In this document: in pieces, positions 1 to 11,100 of the stretch
Layout of the letters: every line of letters begins with the position of its first letter
Numbering within the stretch: position 1 is the first letter of the stretch
Assembly: GCF_019279795.1 (NCBI RefSeq)
Contig: NC_056743.1
Span: 927,084,328 to 927,148,327 of the forward strand
Reading direction: 5' to 3'
DNA from: Protopterus annectens
Taxonomy: Eukaryota > Chordata > Ceratodontiformes > Protopteridae
DNA length: 64,000 bases
Notes under the pieces: model-generated
Told to the model about the DNA's origin: nothing
Seen by the model: the letters and a program-made list of their open reading frames with translations, nothing else
Database searches by the model: none
Position numbers and translations under genes: made by a program

Positions 1-28
1 CTGGCTTTCCAAAGAAATTAGGTCCCTT

Positions 29-1159
29 ATGCACAAAACAGACTGTTGGAAAGCCTGGATCAAAACAAAGGAACTACCTCTGCTACACAAATATAGGCAG
101 CTTAGGAATCTTACTAAGAAACAAACTAATTATGACAAAAAGTCCTACTGTAACTCTGCTCAGCTCAACAGCAAATTCACCCCTAGGAAATTTTGGTCTA
201 CTCTTAATAGTATTCTTTCTCCTGGCTGTCCCTCAAACCCCTGCCCTTACTCAAACACATCCCCACTGGAAACTGCTACCCTCCTCAATAAATATTTTAT
301 TGACACCATCCAAACACTCATACCTTCCAACTGTAGCACTAATTCTCTCCCTAGTCCTCCTAACAAAAATAATGTATTCTCTTTTCACCCAGTCCCTACT
401 TCCTACATCAAATCTCTTCTACAAAAGCTTAAACCCTGCTCTCCCTCCACTGACAATCTACTTCCTACGTTCCTCAAACTCGCTTCTGATTCCATTGCCT
501 ATCCAGTATCTATTTTAATCAATAGATCTATTCATGAATCTACTGTCCCCTGCATAAAGGTGGAAACTCTACAGAGCCATCTAACTACCGACCCACCGCC
601 ATTCTATCCCCCCTCTCTAAGATTCTTGAAAAATGCATTCACTCACAGCTTCTCAACTACCTCCTCCAACATAACCTACTCACTCCTACTCAGCATGCTT
701 TCCGTCCTAACCACAGCACAACTACTGCCCTCTTATCCTTCAAACATACCATTGCTGAGGCCCTAGATAACAATAAATTCATATCTTCTCTCTTCCTTGA
801 CCTTTCCAAAGCCTTTGATACAGTCTCCCACCCTCTACTACTATCTAAACTTGCAACTCAATCTATCTTCTTCCTCCCTTGCCTGTTTCTCCAGTTACTT
901 ATCCTGTAGGCAGCAATCTGTCAAATGGCTCTCTTCCTGTTCCCCATTTATACCTGTCCCAACTGGAGTACCACAAGGTTCCATCCTGAGTCGTCTCCTG
1001 TTTAATGTCTTTAACAATGATCTATACACATCTTGTAAACAATCCTCCCTCATACAATATGCTGATGACTCAACTCTCATCTCCATCTCTGACAATATCT
1101 CTGAACCCCATACTCTAACTCAAGAAGCTTTCCTTTCCACAGAACAGTGGTTATCCAAT
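29..1159 (+). pseudogene. L2-like ORF2, RT fingers and palm (decayed)
   Basis: Two overlapping-frame blocks encode the front of a LINE reverse transcriptase. From 29 to 766 the frame contains a FWSTLNS block followed by the connector typical of L2-type RTs; the frame then shifts near 780. From 797 to 1159 it carries the palm: a GVPQGSIL block with a damaged LFNVF region, and the catalytic YADD followed by STLIS. The aspartates of YADD are intact. Reading stops where a hairpin-rich insertion begins after the WLSN codons. The frameshift makes it non-functional as read. No endonuclease domain is visible; it would lie upstream of the window. Confidence 0.8.
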
Positions 1160-1217
1160 ATTATACCATGACCGCCCCAAAACGTGCACGCTGATTGGCC
1201 AGCGTGCACATTGTAAA

Positions 1218-1279
1218 TAGAGTTATACTAATGGAAAAAGGTCCGGTCGCCCGGACTTTTTTCCATTAGTATAACTCTA
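1218..1279. repeat. 29-bp near-perfect hairpin
   Basis: Arms 1218-1246 and 1251-1279 are complementary at 28 of 29 positions around a TCGC loop. The stem is long enough to extrude as a cruciform or to fold in RNA. It lies inside the hairpin-cluster insertion. Confidence 0.9.
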
Positions 1280-1291
1280 CTTTTAAAACAC

Positions 1292-1630
1292 TGTCTCACT
1301 ATGTTAAATGGGTTTAACATAGCGAGACAGCTTTAAAATAAGCAACGGAGATCTCCGTTGCTTATTTTCAAACTGTCTCGATATGCTAAACCCATTTAAC
1401 ATAGCGAGACAGGTTTTAAAAAAAAAAGCAACGGAGAAAGCAAGATCTCCGTTGCTTTTTTTACTGTTTCGCTATGTTAAATGGGTTTAACATAGCGTTT
1501 TAAAATAAGCAACGGACATCTCCGTTGGTTATTTTAAAACTGTCTCGCTATGTTAAACCCATTTAACATAGCGAAAACAGTAAAAAAAAAAAGGCAACGG
1601 AGGATCTTGCTTTCTCCGTTGCTTTTGCCC
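1292..1630. repeat. Alternating two-type hairpin array
   Basis: Two hairpin types alternate. Type X has CTGTCTCGCTATGTTAAA arms around a 4-nt loop; type Y is built on GCAACGGAGATCTCCGTTGC. The X loops read TGGG, CCCA, TGGG, CCCA in order, so successive X units are flipped. The Y unit at 1336-1369 contains a 34-bp perfect palindrome. The longer Y units near 1428-1458 and 1593-1626 are reverse complements of each other, so 1411-1630 is itself a large palindrome centred on the Y unit near 1509-1538. Confidence 0.85.
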
Positions 1631-1773
1631 ACAGCTCTGATGTACTGCGCAGGCACGCAGTACATCAGAACTGCCGCGGATGCCAGACATCTGCGAAAGG
1701 GCAGTAAACAGGCATTATACTATGCCATTATTTAAGAAAAGTAATAGTTTCTTTTCTTAAATAATGTCATGAT

Positions 1774-1928
1774 ATAATAGCAATAACCCACTTCTGGGTG
1801 TGGGTAATGCTGTATTTACCCACGGTTGGCTTTGTTTGGTCCCTTGGGCTTCGCCCTCGGGACCAAACCACGCCAACCGTGGGTAAATCCAGCATTACCC
1901 ACACCCAGGCGTGGGTTATTGCTATAAT
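1774..1928. repeat. Large hairpin with 76-bp arms
   Basis: Arms 1774-1849 and 1853-1928 are about 90 percent complementary with only three bases between them. The arm begins with AATAGCAATAACCCAC-type sequence. It resembles a compact foldback MITE that ends exactly where the L2 frame resumes. Confidence 0.85.
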
Positions 1929-2199
1929 CTACTTATCCTAAACCCAAAAAAGACCAAACTCTTACTCTTTCTGCCCAAACCTCTCACTCACTACAAATCT
2001 ACCTTTTCTGCTACTTCTTCTAACAATGCTACAATCCTACCCGAAACTCACACAAAACTCCTGGGCGTTATCATTGATGATGAACTCAAATTTAACATTC
2101 ACATGCTCCAATGTATAAAAAAGACACACCAAAAACTAGGCTTACTGTATCTCAACAAAATATTTTTAACTGCTAATGCCAGACTCTCCCTGGCACAAG
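1926..2199 (+). pseudogene. L2-like ORF2, RT segment after the palm
   Basis: The L2 frame resumes with NNLLILNPKKTKLLLF-type residues, the block that normally follows YADD by about 40 residues, and continues through a KLLGVIIDD block. It runs into PLE-1 after the SLAQ codons; the same frame continues at 4733. It therefore marks the insertion points of both the hairpin cluster and PLE-1. Confidence 0.8.
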
Positions 2200-2510
2200 A
2201 AAGGACAACTGTTTAGTCCCAAAAAAGAAGAAAATACGACAAACGGCCAGTAGAAACAGTGAAGTAAACCAGCACACACTTTATTCACAAATGTCTCTAG
2301 TGCTTTGGCAACAAATGCCTTCTAGGAGTACATCATAGAAAAAATAGTGCCATTTTATACACAAATTGACTACCATCTATCAAACAATCAAATGATTAAT
2401 TAATTATTATCTTAAAAAAATTTAGTACAATAAGCCCACTATTCATAAAAAACAATTATATCATGAGTTTCCATGAACATTCAGTATTAAGCCCATGAGG
2501 GCTTAGAGTG

Positions 2511-2736
2511 TTTGTTTGTGTCTTTTGGCCTTTCCCGGTTAGGGGTCGCCACAGTGGAACTCCGGTCCGCTAATGATTGGTAGTTGATTTTTACGTGCCG
2601 AGTTACCAGCCCTGACGCACAACCTTCAATGAAGGTATGCCCATTCACGCATGTCTCCACGCAGAAGACGCTCTAGCTAAGAATCGAACCGGACAGCGTC
2701 TTACTGTGAGGCGACAACGCTATCGCAGCACCACCA
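2511..2736 (-). mobile_element. tRNA-derived SINE copy 1
   Basis: On the minus strand it starts GGTGGTGCTGCGATAGCG, has an A-box-like AGCGTTGTCGCC and a B-box GGTTCGATTC about 40 nt later, then a body with GTGGCGACCCCTAACCGGGA and an (ACA/CAA)-type tail. These are Pol III promoter boxes of a tRNA head. It shares the full body with copies at 3360-3585 and 44152-44357. The 3' part resembles RTE-type LINE tails; that link is my inference. Confidence 0.85.
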
Positions 2737-2859
2737 CTTTCTTTATACAACAAATGATTTTTATTTTTAAACTCAGAGTCACCAACACCCCAAATAACTT
2801 GTTATAAGATGCTGGCTTGCAAAGATTCTGGGTTACTATTGTAAAATAACTTAAAATGC

Positions 2860-4715
2860 ATTGCAATAGGACTAACAACTTTTTCTGCTTTAATGTCTCT
2901 AATGTGCTCCTGCAATCTCAATTTAAAACTTCTCTTTGTTTCACCTATATAAAAGAGACTGCAGGAGCACCTAAGAGCATAAATAACATTAGATGTTAGG
3001 CATGTAAAATGTCCTCTAGGGCTAAAAGAAACACCATTAATATACCTAAAATAATTAATTATATATTAACATGCTGAGCATTTTGTACAACCTTTAGTGC
3101 CCAGCATAGCTAAAGTGCTGCATAACTTTTCCACTGGTTTAACAAATTTATTGTGTACAATGATGTCCTGTATATTCCTACCCCTAGTAAATGAAAAAAT
3201 AGGGAATTTACATAATGAATCAGAAAATTCCTTAAATTTAAATAAATACTTAATAATCCTAACTTGTTCATGAGAAAAAAAAATTATAGAAAATAACTAT
3301 ATACATCTGTCTAGATTCCCGATTATCTTTCCTAGACTTACTACCAATATTTCTTCTACTGTTGTGTCTTTCGGCTTTTCCCGGTTAGGGGTCGCCACAG
3401 CGGAACTCCGGTCCGCTAATGATTGGCAGTTGATTTTTACGTACTGAGTTGCCAGCCCTGACGCACAACCTTCAATGAAGGTACGCCCATTCACGCATGT
3501 CTCCACGCAGAAGACACTCTAGCTGAGAATCAAACCGGACAGCCTCTTACTGTGAGGCGACAACGCTACCACAGCACCACCACCGCGGATAGTTCATAAT
3601 TTGATTATTGGCTACTAATAAATTATTTTTTAATTTTACTAAAGCCCTATGGATATCTTTCATATAATAACCCCTCTTCCAGAACATGTTTACAGAAGTA
3701 CATGTTTCTTTACATAATTCCTTATTATCAGTACATAATCTATAAACTCTAAGTAATTCTCCAAAGGGTAAAGAATCCAATAAATGAGATGGATGGCAGC
3801 TAGATCTGTGAAGTAAATGATTACTGTTATCAAACATGATGAATTTTGATTTTAATTTTTTCGCCAACTACTCCTGTTAAATCTATAGCCAAAAAACTAA
3901 TGGTATTACCCTGCTGAAGTCCATCAAATTTAATTTAGAAACTATTAACATTCAAATCTTTAATAAAGGCAGAAAGATTTGCTAAACCACCTTTACACAC
4001 AAAAAACAGTAAATCATATGTAAATCTACAGTAGGAAACAACAGAAGTTCTGAAAAATGTGTCTGTATAACTATTCTACCTCGTATAGGCCCATAAAAAG
4101 ATTGGCATAACCAGGGGCAAAAGATGCACCCATGCAGTGCCTATTTTCTGAACATAAACAGCTTCACAAAAACAAAAATAATTATTAGTAAGACAAAATT
4201 CAACTAGTTCTATTACACAATTACTTAGTGGACTGTCTCCTAGAAAAAAACTTAATAGCTTCTAAACCGTACTGGTGTTGAATAGAAGTATACAAGCTTT
4301 GAACATCAACAGATACCCATAACATTTCTTCAGTCCACTCAATGTCTTTAATTTTATCTAAAAAAATCAAAAGAATCTTTTATAAAGGATGGCAACTTCA
4401 TAACATAAGATAATAAATAGTTATGAAGAAATACGCAAACATTGCGTAAGAAATAATTAGTAGCAGAAATAATGGGCCTACCTGGGGGATGTTGCATAGT
4501 TTTATGAAGGAAGCTTAGGTAAACAATAAAAGTAAGCTATAGAATTATTTTTATTATATAATTTTTTATCTACATCTTGTTTGTAAAAATACCCAAGTCT
4601 ATAGCCTTTAAAAAGTAATTTCTGAAATTCTTTTAGTGCATTTTTGTATTCACACAATGTCACCTTTGAATATACTTCAATGTTATTAAGATGTTCCATG
4701 CACATTTCCATATAT
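2860..4715 (-). pseudogene. PLE-1 reverse transcriptase and GIY-YIG nuclease (decayed)
   Basis: Reading from high to low coordinates: an N-terminal block (4502-4715); an RT palm block around 4070-4120 giving MGASFAPGYANLFMG, a hallmark of Penelope RTs; a RSSCHP block (about 3800-3830) that follows the RT in all PLEs here; then, after SINE-2, a GIY-YIG endonuclease around 2870-3010 with YALRCSCSLFYIGETKRS and a downstream RLQEHIRDIK helix. In EN(+) PLEs this nuclease nicks the target for target-primed reverse transcription. Several stops and frameshifts break it, and two SINEs interrupt it. Confidence 0.75.
3360..3585 (-). mobile_element. tRNA-derived SINE copy 2
   Basis: Same family and orientation as copy 1, about 90 percent similar by eye, with the tRNA-like head at 3585 and the tail at 3360. 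The B-box has one change (GGTTTGATTC). It separates the PLE-1 RT from its GIY-YIG part. Confidence 0.85.
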
Positions 4716-4732
4716 TGTCTCCCTTGCACAAG

Positions 4733-5216
4733 CTCTACTCCTCCCCTCCCTTCTATATGCTGCCCCAGTTCTTACCAACATCCACACTACAACCTTGAAC
4801 AATCTTCAACAAACTTACCATAAAATAACCAGATTTATCACAAACTCTCCTTACAATTCTCATCACTGCCTTGCCCTAAACTCTCTCCAGTGGCTTGAAT
4901 TCCCACAACTACTACTGATATCTCAACTTCAAATGTTATATTTCATTCTCTACAAACCTTCTTCATATCTGCTCTCTCTTCCTTCATCTCTAGCTATACT
5001 CCACTTTAGACCCTCCATACCTCTAATCAGCAACTACTGGACATCTACTAACCCAAAAAAACAGTAGGTAAACTACTATATAAACACTCGGTTGCCCATG
5101 CTTGGAACAAACTTCCACTTGATATATGCTCCATCATCCACCCAGCACACTTCAAAGAAAAACTCAAACATTATTTACTTAACACCAAGAGTTGCCCCTG
5201 CCATGCCCCAAATTAA
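4733..5216 (+). pseudogene. L2-like ORF2 C-terminal domain
   Basis: Continues the L2 frame across PLE-1: a LLLPSLLYAAPVL block, then 4795-5067 with ITRFITNSPYNSHH and LQWLEFPQ, a frameshift near 5068, and the terminal AHAWNKLPLDI and HFKEKLKHYLL blocks ending at a TAA at 5214-5216. The last two blocks are the usual C terminus of L2/CR1-group ORF2. The 3' UTR follows to 5577. Confidence 0.75.
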
Positions 5217-5577
5217 CCTCCCCTCTCACATACCTTTACAAATCCTTCCCTTTTCACTCAAGTAGGTCATCAGGCCAGTACTTACTAAACTCTATCAAAC
5301 CATTACTGCTGGACAAAAAAAAATTGATATATATATATGTATATATTGTTACTCTGTAAAAACATGATGTGCACAGCCCTTGTGCATGCATTACTGCTTT
5401 GTATATTTAACTTTTTATTCTAACTGATTTTTTTTGTCATACTTTTGAGCCAAATGTCTTTAATTTTTGTAAACTGTTTCTATATGGAGTTTTTCTCCCC
5501 GGGTCTCCACTGAAAATGCGCCACAAGCCCAGCTGGACCAACCCGGTTAACAAATGTCACTAAATAAACAAATAAAC

Positions 5578-6670
5578 CTTACTAGTGTATTTGTTACTAT
5601 TCACTGTAATACCCCAGCTGTCAACAGCTTGGAGGAGGATGGAAAACAGTAGCAGTAAAAACAAGCAGTATTAAAGCCTTTTCAACAATATTCTGTAGTA
5701 CTGCTGTAAAACTCATGCTGTGGTTAAATAAGCTGTTGTAAATTTGCCATTTCTTTACTTAGGGATACAATTTCTGTTGCCTCATAATGTCTTTATTACC
5801 CTTTTGGTGACTATGAAAAACAACTAGTCAATGTAATAACTTCCATTTTCACAAATTTACTAATTAAGTGGGTATTTACAGGTCTATAGCTAAACAGAGC
5901 TAATAAACTGTCATGATTAAGCCCCACTTTGCAAATAACAGATATACCCGTTTGTCTAAATGGTCTTCACTGTATATGAATTATAATGTCTGGAAAAAAG
6001 CTGTGCTATTTTACTTGTGCATCCTGCAACTCTGTGCACATTTTACTGTATTTTTATGCTTTTTTTATAGTTTCCTTAGCTGAACACAAAAACAGCCACA
6101 AGTTAGCTTGCCTACCCATTTACCAAAATTGCTTCTGACTGAATTAAAATTCTGTTATGCACAGCAGAATACATACTTGGGTACAATTAACTGCATACAG
6201 AAAACAAAAGAGACGAGACCGATGCTGGCACCCAGAAATACATAATGCATTGCACAATACTGTTTCAAGCAGAACTGTGCAACATGTTAAGATGGAGCGA
6301 GGCAAAGAACGCCGTACCACTACAGCTACATCTCGCTGGAGAACGCCTCTTGCCTGGAAGATGAAGTTAATGTAAACTAACCTTGTGCTCTGCCACAGAA
6401 CCACACATCAGGATCAAAGTAGTGCAGAAGAGTGATTCAAAGACAAGTTCTACTGCTCTATTTCAAAAAACATAACCAACAGCTGTATGTTGCAGTTTTA
6501 CAGTGTACATTGGTTCCTGCCTGTGGTAACAGCGTGTTTATTTCTGCCACAGCACAGAAGTACTGTAAGGCCATGTGTGTGCTTGTGCAAGTGCATGTGA
6601 AATAGAAAGAAAGTGTACGTGTGTGTCTGCATGTGTAGAGTTATGAGTGTAACTGTATTCGTGTGTGTGC

Positions 6671-6717
<47 letters not shown>

Positions 6718-6994
6718 TTTCTCTGTAAATGCTTGTGCAACAGTGATGTAATGGTTGCCTGGGGGACACATACTGCAGGTAATTTCAGAGACATGCAAAT
6801 GAGCTGCTAATGAGCTTTTGGTCCATGCGGTTCTTGCATATCTCCGAATGGTCAGTATCAGCATAGTACCAGTAGATCACAACACTTCATTGTTGGCAGC
6901 GCTCTATAGCTAACCTTTTTGAATACTCCCAGTTTCTTACAACCCTTTCATCATCATAACACTGTAGTGTTATGCAGTCGTGAAGAAGCAAAAA
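5578..6994. other. No gene recognised
   Basis: About 1.4 kb of A/T-rich sequence without a convincing frame on either strand. Short open frames on both strands at 6144-6404 look like chance. Apart from the GT microsatellite I see nothing identifiable. Confidence 0.6.
6612..6716. repeat. GT dinucleotide microsatellite
   Basis: An interrupted GT-rich tract leads into an uninterrupted (TG)n run at 6674-6716, about 21 units. It explains the low-complexity Cys/Val and Thr/His open frames on the two strands. Confidence 0.95.
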
Positions 6995-7740
6995 TGCATG
7001 TTAATGCATGCACAAAAGATACAAGCAAATGGTTAGTCTTTCTGAAAGATTTAGTTTTGTCTAGATAAAATCTTAGTTGCCTGTGAATGTACAGAGAATT
7101 TAAGATTTTTCCCCCTTATTTTGGGGATTGGGAAAAAAATGGTAAATGCATAGCCTGATTGAGGGACAGCTCATTCACTACCTTAAGCATGAAGGATGGA
7201 TTTAGCCCAGACAGTCACCCAGCCTTTGTGGAAAATAGGAAAAGGTGGAATGGTCATAAAAGCTTGTAACTCAGAAACTATGCTAACAGAGGTGAGAGCC
7301 AAGAGTAGAATAGTTTTCCAAGTGCAAGAGGCAGAAAATGCTGGTTCAAGGAAAAGTAAGCTTTTCCAGCATGAAACTGAGATGCCAAGGGGGAAAAAAT
7401 GGGTTTCCTTGGTGGGTTAATATGCAGAACTCCTCTGTGGAAAAGTCTGACTTCTGACATAAGCAGGGGTTTAAGAGGGAGGCAGACAGGCATTGACAGT
7501 CAAAATATGAGCTTTTATAGAAGGGTAAGCAAAACCTGAATGAAGTAGTTTACAAAAGTATTGCGGGACAGCAGAGACCTGTGATAAGAGAGGGACCTGA
7601 CTTGTTTGCGGCACAGATATGAAAACGTTTAAAATTAGCTGTGCAAGATTTCCTGGCAATCTCCTTAGAGAATGTATGGCCTTGAGAAATTCAAATCTTG
7701 TCAACACAGAGTCAAGCTGAATGATGGAAGATTTGGATGG
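6995..7740 (-). pseudogene. DIRS-A tyrosine recombinase fragment
   Basis: From 7740 downwards the frames give a HSGFAYPSIKAHI block (core-binding region), NPPRKPIF, SFMLKVVNELSLNQAMHLP and a RQLRFYLDKTK block near 7050. These match the recombinases of DIRS-C, DIRS-E and DIRS-G in the same order. The catalytic HxxR and Tyr segment beyond 6995 is missing. Many frameshifts; no function expected. Confidence 0.65.
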
Positions 7741-7822
7741 AGAGTGATTAGGTCAGGTTCTACAGGTATTTTCCTGTAACTTCCTTTTTTAAGGTGAAAT
7801 AGCAAGGGAAACCAATGTTGCC

Positions 7823-9660
7823 TCAGCAAAAAAAAAGGGCCAATATAATGAGCTTAGATGCTTTCTTTTGTGCCTTCAGAAAATTTTTTTGGAAAAAAGA
7901 GGTAGTGGGGGAAAGGCATAGAGGAACTTCCTTGTCCAGTAGACGGTGAAGACATCGGTCCTCCAGGTTGAGGGACAAGGTTCCCTGGTACAGAACTGGG
8001 GGAGCCAATGGTTGGTTGGTAATGCAAACAGGTTTAACTGAGGTGTGCCCAAATGAAGGGCGATTGCTTGGAAAACCTGCCTAAGGTCCATTTGTGGGGT
8101 CCTCCAAGGAGTGGCTTAGGGAGTCTGCCAGCACACTGCCTTGTAAAGGAATGCATGTGGCTGAGACAGTTATGTCCATTTTGATGGCCAAGTTCCACAC
8201 TTCCTGTGCTACTCTGCAAAGCAGGCAAGACGTGGTGCCTTCCTGTTTGTTTATGTACCACATAACTGTGGTGTTGTCTGTGTACACCAAGAGTAGTCCA
8301 AATTTCCAGGTGGGAGAAGGTCAGCAGTGATTGCAGAAGAGCCCTCATTTCCTTCAGACAAATGTGTTCCTTAAGGAACTGTGGTTGCCATCTGTCCTGT
8401 ACCAGGTCTGATCCTTTCCTTGCCCCCACACCTCATCCCGGCATCTGTGAGAACCTCTTGCAGAGGAGGTGGTGATGTGAAGGGAAGTCCTGGGTTGAGA
8501 CTGACCTATTCCTTCTACCAAAGCAGCTCCTTTTTAAGACAAGGGAGGAGGGGAATCACAGTATCCAAGGGATGCGAGTGCTGAAACCACACAGACTTCA
8601 GATACTACTAGATTTTCCTCATGTGAAGTCTGGATGCCATGAACCCCAGTGTTCTTAACATTTCCTTTGCACTGCAGTGTGTTGCAAAGGAGAGATCTAG
8701 GAAGAAGTTCGACAGACTGTGAACTTTCTCCTGAGGGAGGAGGGCATGCATTTTCTCTGCATCCTGATTGCAACCTACGAAAACCAGGTGCTGTGCAGAA
8801 ACCATGGGGGATTTTTTGTAGTTTACTGTGAGACCCAGACCTGACAGGAGCTGGAGAATGAAGTGTAGATGCTGAAGAAGCACTCCTGGAGCGAGCGCTT
8901 GGAGCAATAGGTTGTCTCGGTAGGGGAAAATCTGAATTCCCTGGGTGTGGCAGAATGCCACCTCTGGAACTAGACACTTTGTGAACACCCCTGGTGCTGC
9001 AGAAAGACAAAATGCAAGGAGCTGGGGGAAGAAAAAAAAAACAGATGAATTTCCTGCTAAAGGATGAATAGGTATGTGGAAGTAGGCATGCTACAGATCT
9101 AGAGACATCAGTAAGTCCTGCAGAAGAATTAAAGGCAAGAGAGTGGGAAGAGAGAGCATTTTGAAAGTTGGTACTTTCAAGAAAGTGTTTATTAGGGAAG
9201 GTCTAGGATGGTTCTCCATTAGCCTTCTTTCCTTGACACCAGAAAAATTCTGGAGTAGAATCCTTTTCATGTGAAGTCTTCTGGGTTGTTCAATGATACC
9301 CCAATTCAGGAGGTCCTGAATAATGGGGGTGATTAGCAGCTGATGGCGGTGAGTAGCAGCTGGTTGTGAAGAGGATGTGGCATGCCCTTCAGAAAGGGAA
9401 TACTTTCCCAGGACATGGCATAAATGTCCTTGATGATGAACAGGACCCATTTGTCTGTGGTAATAGCTTCCCAATGGGCCAGGGAGAGTGACTATCTTTT
9501 GGAAAGAGGAGTTATAGGGCTGAGGGCAAGGGAGGGCTTGATGCGAAGGTAATCACAGATTTTAATTTCCAAAGACAGACCTCCCAGATGGAGGTTCCCT
9601 ATGAGGTTTTTCAGAGCATCTTTTCCTAGGGGGAGTTACTTTGTTTTTGAGTTGCCCTAG
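7823..9660 (-). pseudogene. DIRS-A reverse transcriptase/RNase H (decayed)
   Basis: N-terminal RT block at 9091-9474 (ending LMSLDL), palm at 8608-8988 with FTKCLVPEVAF and a catalytic box reading YRDN instead of YxDD, then GFMASRLHMRK, and RNase H at 8081-8290 with YTDNTTVMWYINKQ. The post-RNase H region (7823-8010) follows. The second catalytic aspartate is Asn, as in DIRS-G. Frames change several times. In the RNase H region a second frame (8034-8429) is also open, as in the other DIRS copies. Confidence 0.75.
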
Positions 9661-10575
9661 GGTCCCTTCTGAGGAAAGGTGGATTTTTTTATTTTATTTA
9701 TTTATTTTACATTTGTTGACCGGGCTAGTCTAACTGGATACATGTCCATTTTCAGTAGAGGCCCGGGGAGATGAGCTCCAATAACACAATTGCAAAAGAA
9801 ATGTTGGTACAATACATAATTTAACAAATGATACCAGCTCATTCCACAACTATATCACAAACCTAATGCATACATTTAACAAACCATAAGAATGAAATCA
9901 CTACAAACATTGATATTATCTACAAGGTAAAAATTCTCTTTGTTATCAAGGAAACTGGACTTAGTACAGAGAATTAGTGGGTAAACAGTAGTTAGTAATA
10001 GAAAGGGGAAGTTAGTCAGGGTTAGTACAGGGACATAACCAGTGTGTTGTAAGGTATAATTTCAGTTTATATTTGAAAGATGATATTGAGGAAAGTGATG
10101 CAAGTTCACTGGGAAGTAGGTTCCAGTTTTTCCCAACAGTGTTAGAGAACAGAGAATCTCCGGCCAGGTTGTTGGATTTACTTATGCAAACAAGTAGTTT
10201 ATTCGAAGAGCGTAAGGTATTAAGATTTTTGTAGGGGGTAATGAGGGTAGAAAGTATTGGAGTATTAGTAGGTGGGAAAAGGGTCTTGTGGGCAATGTTA
10301 AGTTGGTAAAATTTTAGCTGATTTTGTAGGTCAAGCCATCCTAGCTGCTTTAAATTATAACATTGGTGGGTTCTAAATGGATTGCCAGTAGCAAATCTGG
10401 CAATGTTATTTTAGGATTTTTCCAGTTTGTTGATGTTTTTTTTTGACAGATTAGTATAAATGGGTGAGGCATAGAGGAGTGTAGAGATCAGATGGGTGTG
10501 GGCAAGTTATTCTGGTTGCTGGAGTAAGGAAGGGTTTGATCCTATAGAAGGAGCCCAGTTTTCTATTTACGGTTT

Positions 10576-11100
10576 TTATTGTGTTATTTGAGTGTCAAAG
10601 TTAAGGTTGTTGTCTATTGTTATTCCAAGGAGTGTGGCAGTTGGATTGGGAGATATGAGAACACCATTATTAGATATGACTGTGAAATCTACTGGGGAGG
10701 ACTTCCGAGAAGGAGTGAAGAGCAAGCTTTGCTTTTTGGGGTTCAAGAGGAGGCAGTGCTGTGTAAACCATTGTTCTACTGTATTAAACACCTTTTGGGT
10801 TAGGAACTGTAGTTCAGATGTAGAAGTGGCCGAGCATATTAATGTGGAATCATCTGCATATTGTATACAAGTAGCATGAGGAATTACTGAGTGAAGGTCG
10901 TTAATAAAAACTGAGAATAGAAGAGGTCCTAATATGGAGCCTTGAGGGACACCAAGGGTAATGGGGAAATGGGTAGATAGATTGTTATCCCATAGTACAG
11001 CCTGCTGTCTATTATCTAAGTAAGACTGGAACCATTTTATAGCCAATGCATCTAGTGAAAGGGATTTGAGGATATTTATAAGTATCTGGTGGTTAACCAT
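10576..11100 (-). CDS. L2-like copy B ORF2, RT palm
   Basis: An uninterrupted 174-residue segment of LINE RT: FDMVNHQILI, YLDNRQQAV, GVPQGSILGPLLF, then YADD at about residue 92-95 followed by STLI, and LLLNPKKQSLLF. It is the palm and thumb start of an L2-type enzyme that would prime at the nicked target. The catalytic aspartates are intact. Its upstream continuation lies beyond the nested CR1 at 14213-14950; downstream, the frame decays towards the UTR. Confidence 0.85.
   Translation of the reverse strand: MVNHQILINILKSLSLDALAIKWFQSYLDNRQQAVLWDNNLSTHFPITLGVPQGSILGPLLFSVFINDLHSVIPHATCIQYADDSTLICSATSTSELQFLTQKVFNTVEQWFTQHCLLLNPKKQSLLFTPSRKSSPVDFTVISNNGVLISPNPTATLLGITIDNNLNFDTQITQ

Larger units (their letters stand above)
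1160..1928. mobile_element. Hairpin-cluster insertion of unknown class
   Basis: About 770 bp separate two halves of the L2 RT frame. Nearly all of it is self-complementary: a 10-bp stem (1184-1209), a 29-bp stem with a 4-nt loop (1218-1279), alternating hairpins of two types (1292-1630), a 14-bp stem around 1637-1668, a 16-bp stem around 1726-1766, and a 76-bp-arm hairpin (1774-1928). The outer ends read ATTATA and TATAAT. A second internal terminal-like pair matches at 12 of 13 positions (1160-1172 and 1766-1778). No open frame is present. The target duplication is not clear; three bases (AAT) are possible. It could be one foldback element or several palindromic MITEs inserted into one another. 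Confidence 0.7.
2200..4717 (-). mobile_element. Penelope-like element PLE-1
   Basis: A PLE inserted in the opposite direction into the L2 RT. It is bounded by 15-bp target-site duplications (2185-2199 and 4718-4732) that differ at one position, so the boundaries are firm. On the minus strand it encodes, in order, RT, a SINE-interrupted middle region, a GIY-YIG domain and a 3' region near 2200-2340 with a decayed hammerhead-like remnant. Two SINE copies (2511-2736, 3360-3585) landed in it later. It carries many stops and frameshifts and is older than PLE-2 and PLE-3. Confidence 0.85.
1..5577 (+). mobile_element. L2-like LINE copy A, interrupted twice
   Basis: A non-LTR retrotransposon whose RT fragments run in order along the plus strand: upstream region and palm (29-1159), post-palm (1926-2199), C-terminal domain (4733-5216), then a 3' UTR ending near 5577 in an AAATAAACAAATAAACC tail. 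The same 3' end occurs in the copy at 9675-14956, which fixes the family and the 3' boundary. The 5' end lies outside the window. Two later insertions split it: a hairpin cluster (1160-1928) and PLE-1 (2200-4717). Assignment to L2 rather than Rex1 or CR1 rests on RT style (GVPQGSIL, YADDSTL, LNPKKTK) and the short A/T tail; it is an inference. Confidence 0.8.

Noticed and set aside
1292..1630. CRISPR array
   Set aside because: Units are palindromic and alternate in type, with no regular spacers; the context is a eukaryotic LINE.
2640..2736. A tRNA gene
   Set aside because: A- and B-box-like elements are present, but the acceptor and anticodon arms do not fold as a tRNA, and the same unit recurs with a body and tail as a SINE.
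6144..6404. A small host gene on either strand
   Set aside because: Frames on both strands are short, without known motifs, splice context or repeats, and look like chance.
6498..6864. Cys/Val-rich or Thr/His-rich proteins
   Set aside because: They are translations of the GT microsatellite.
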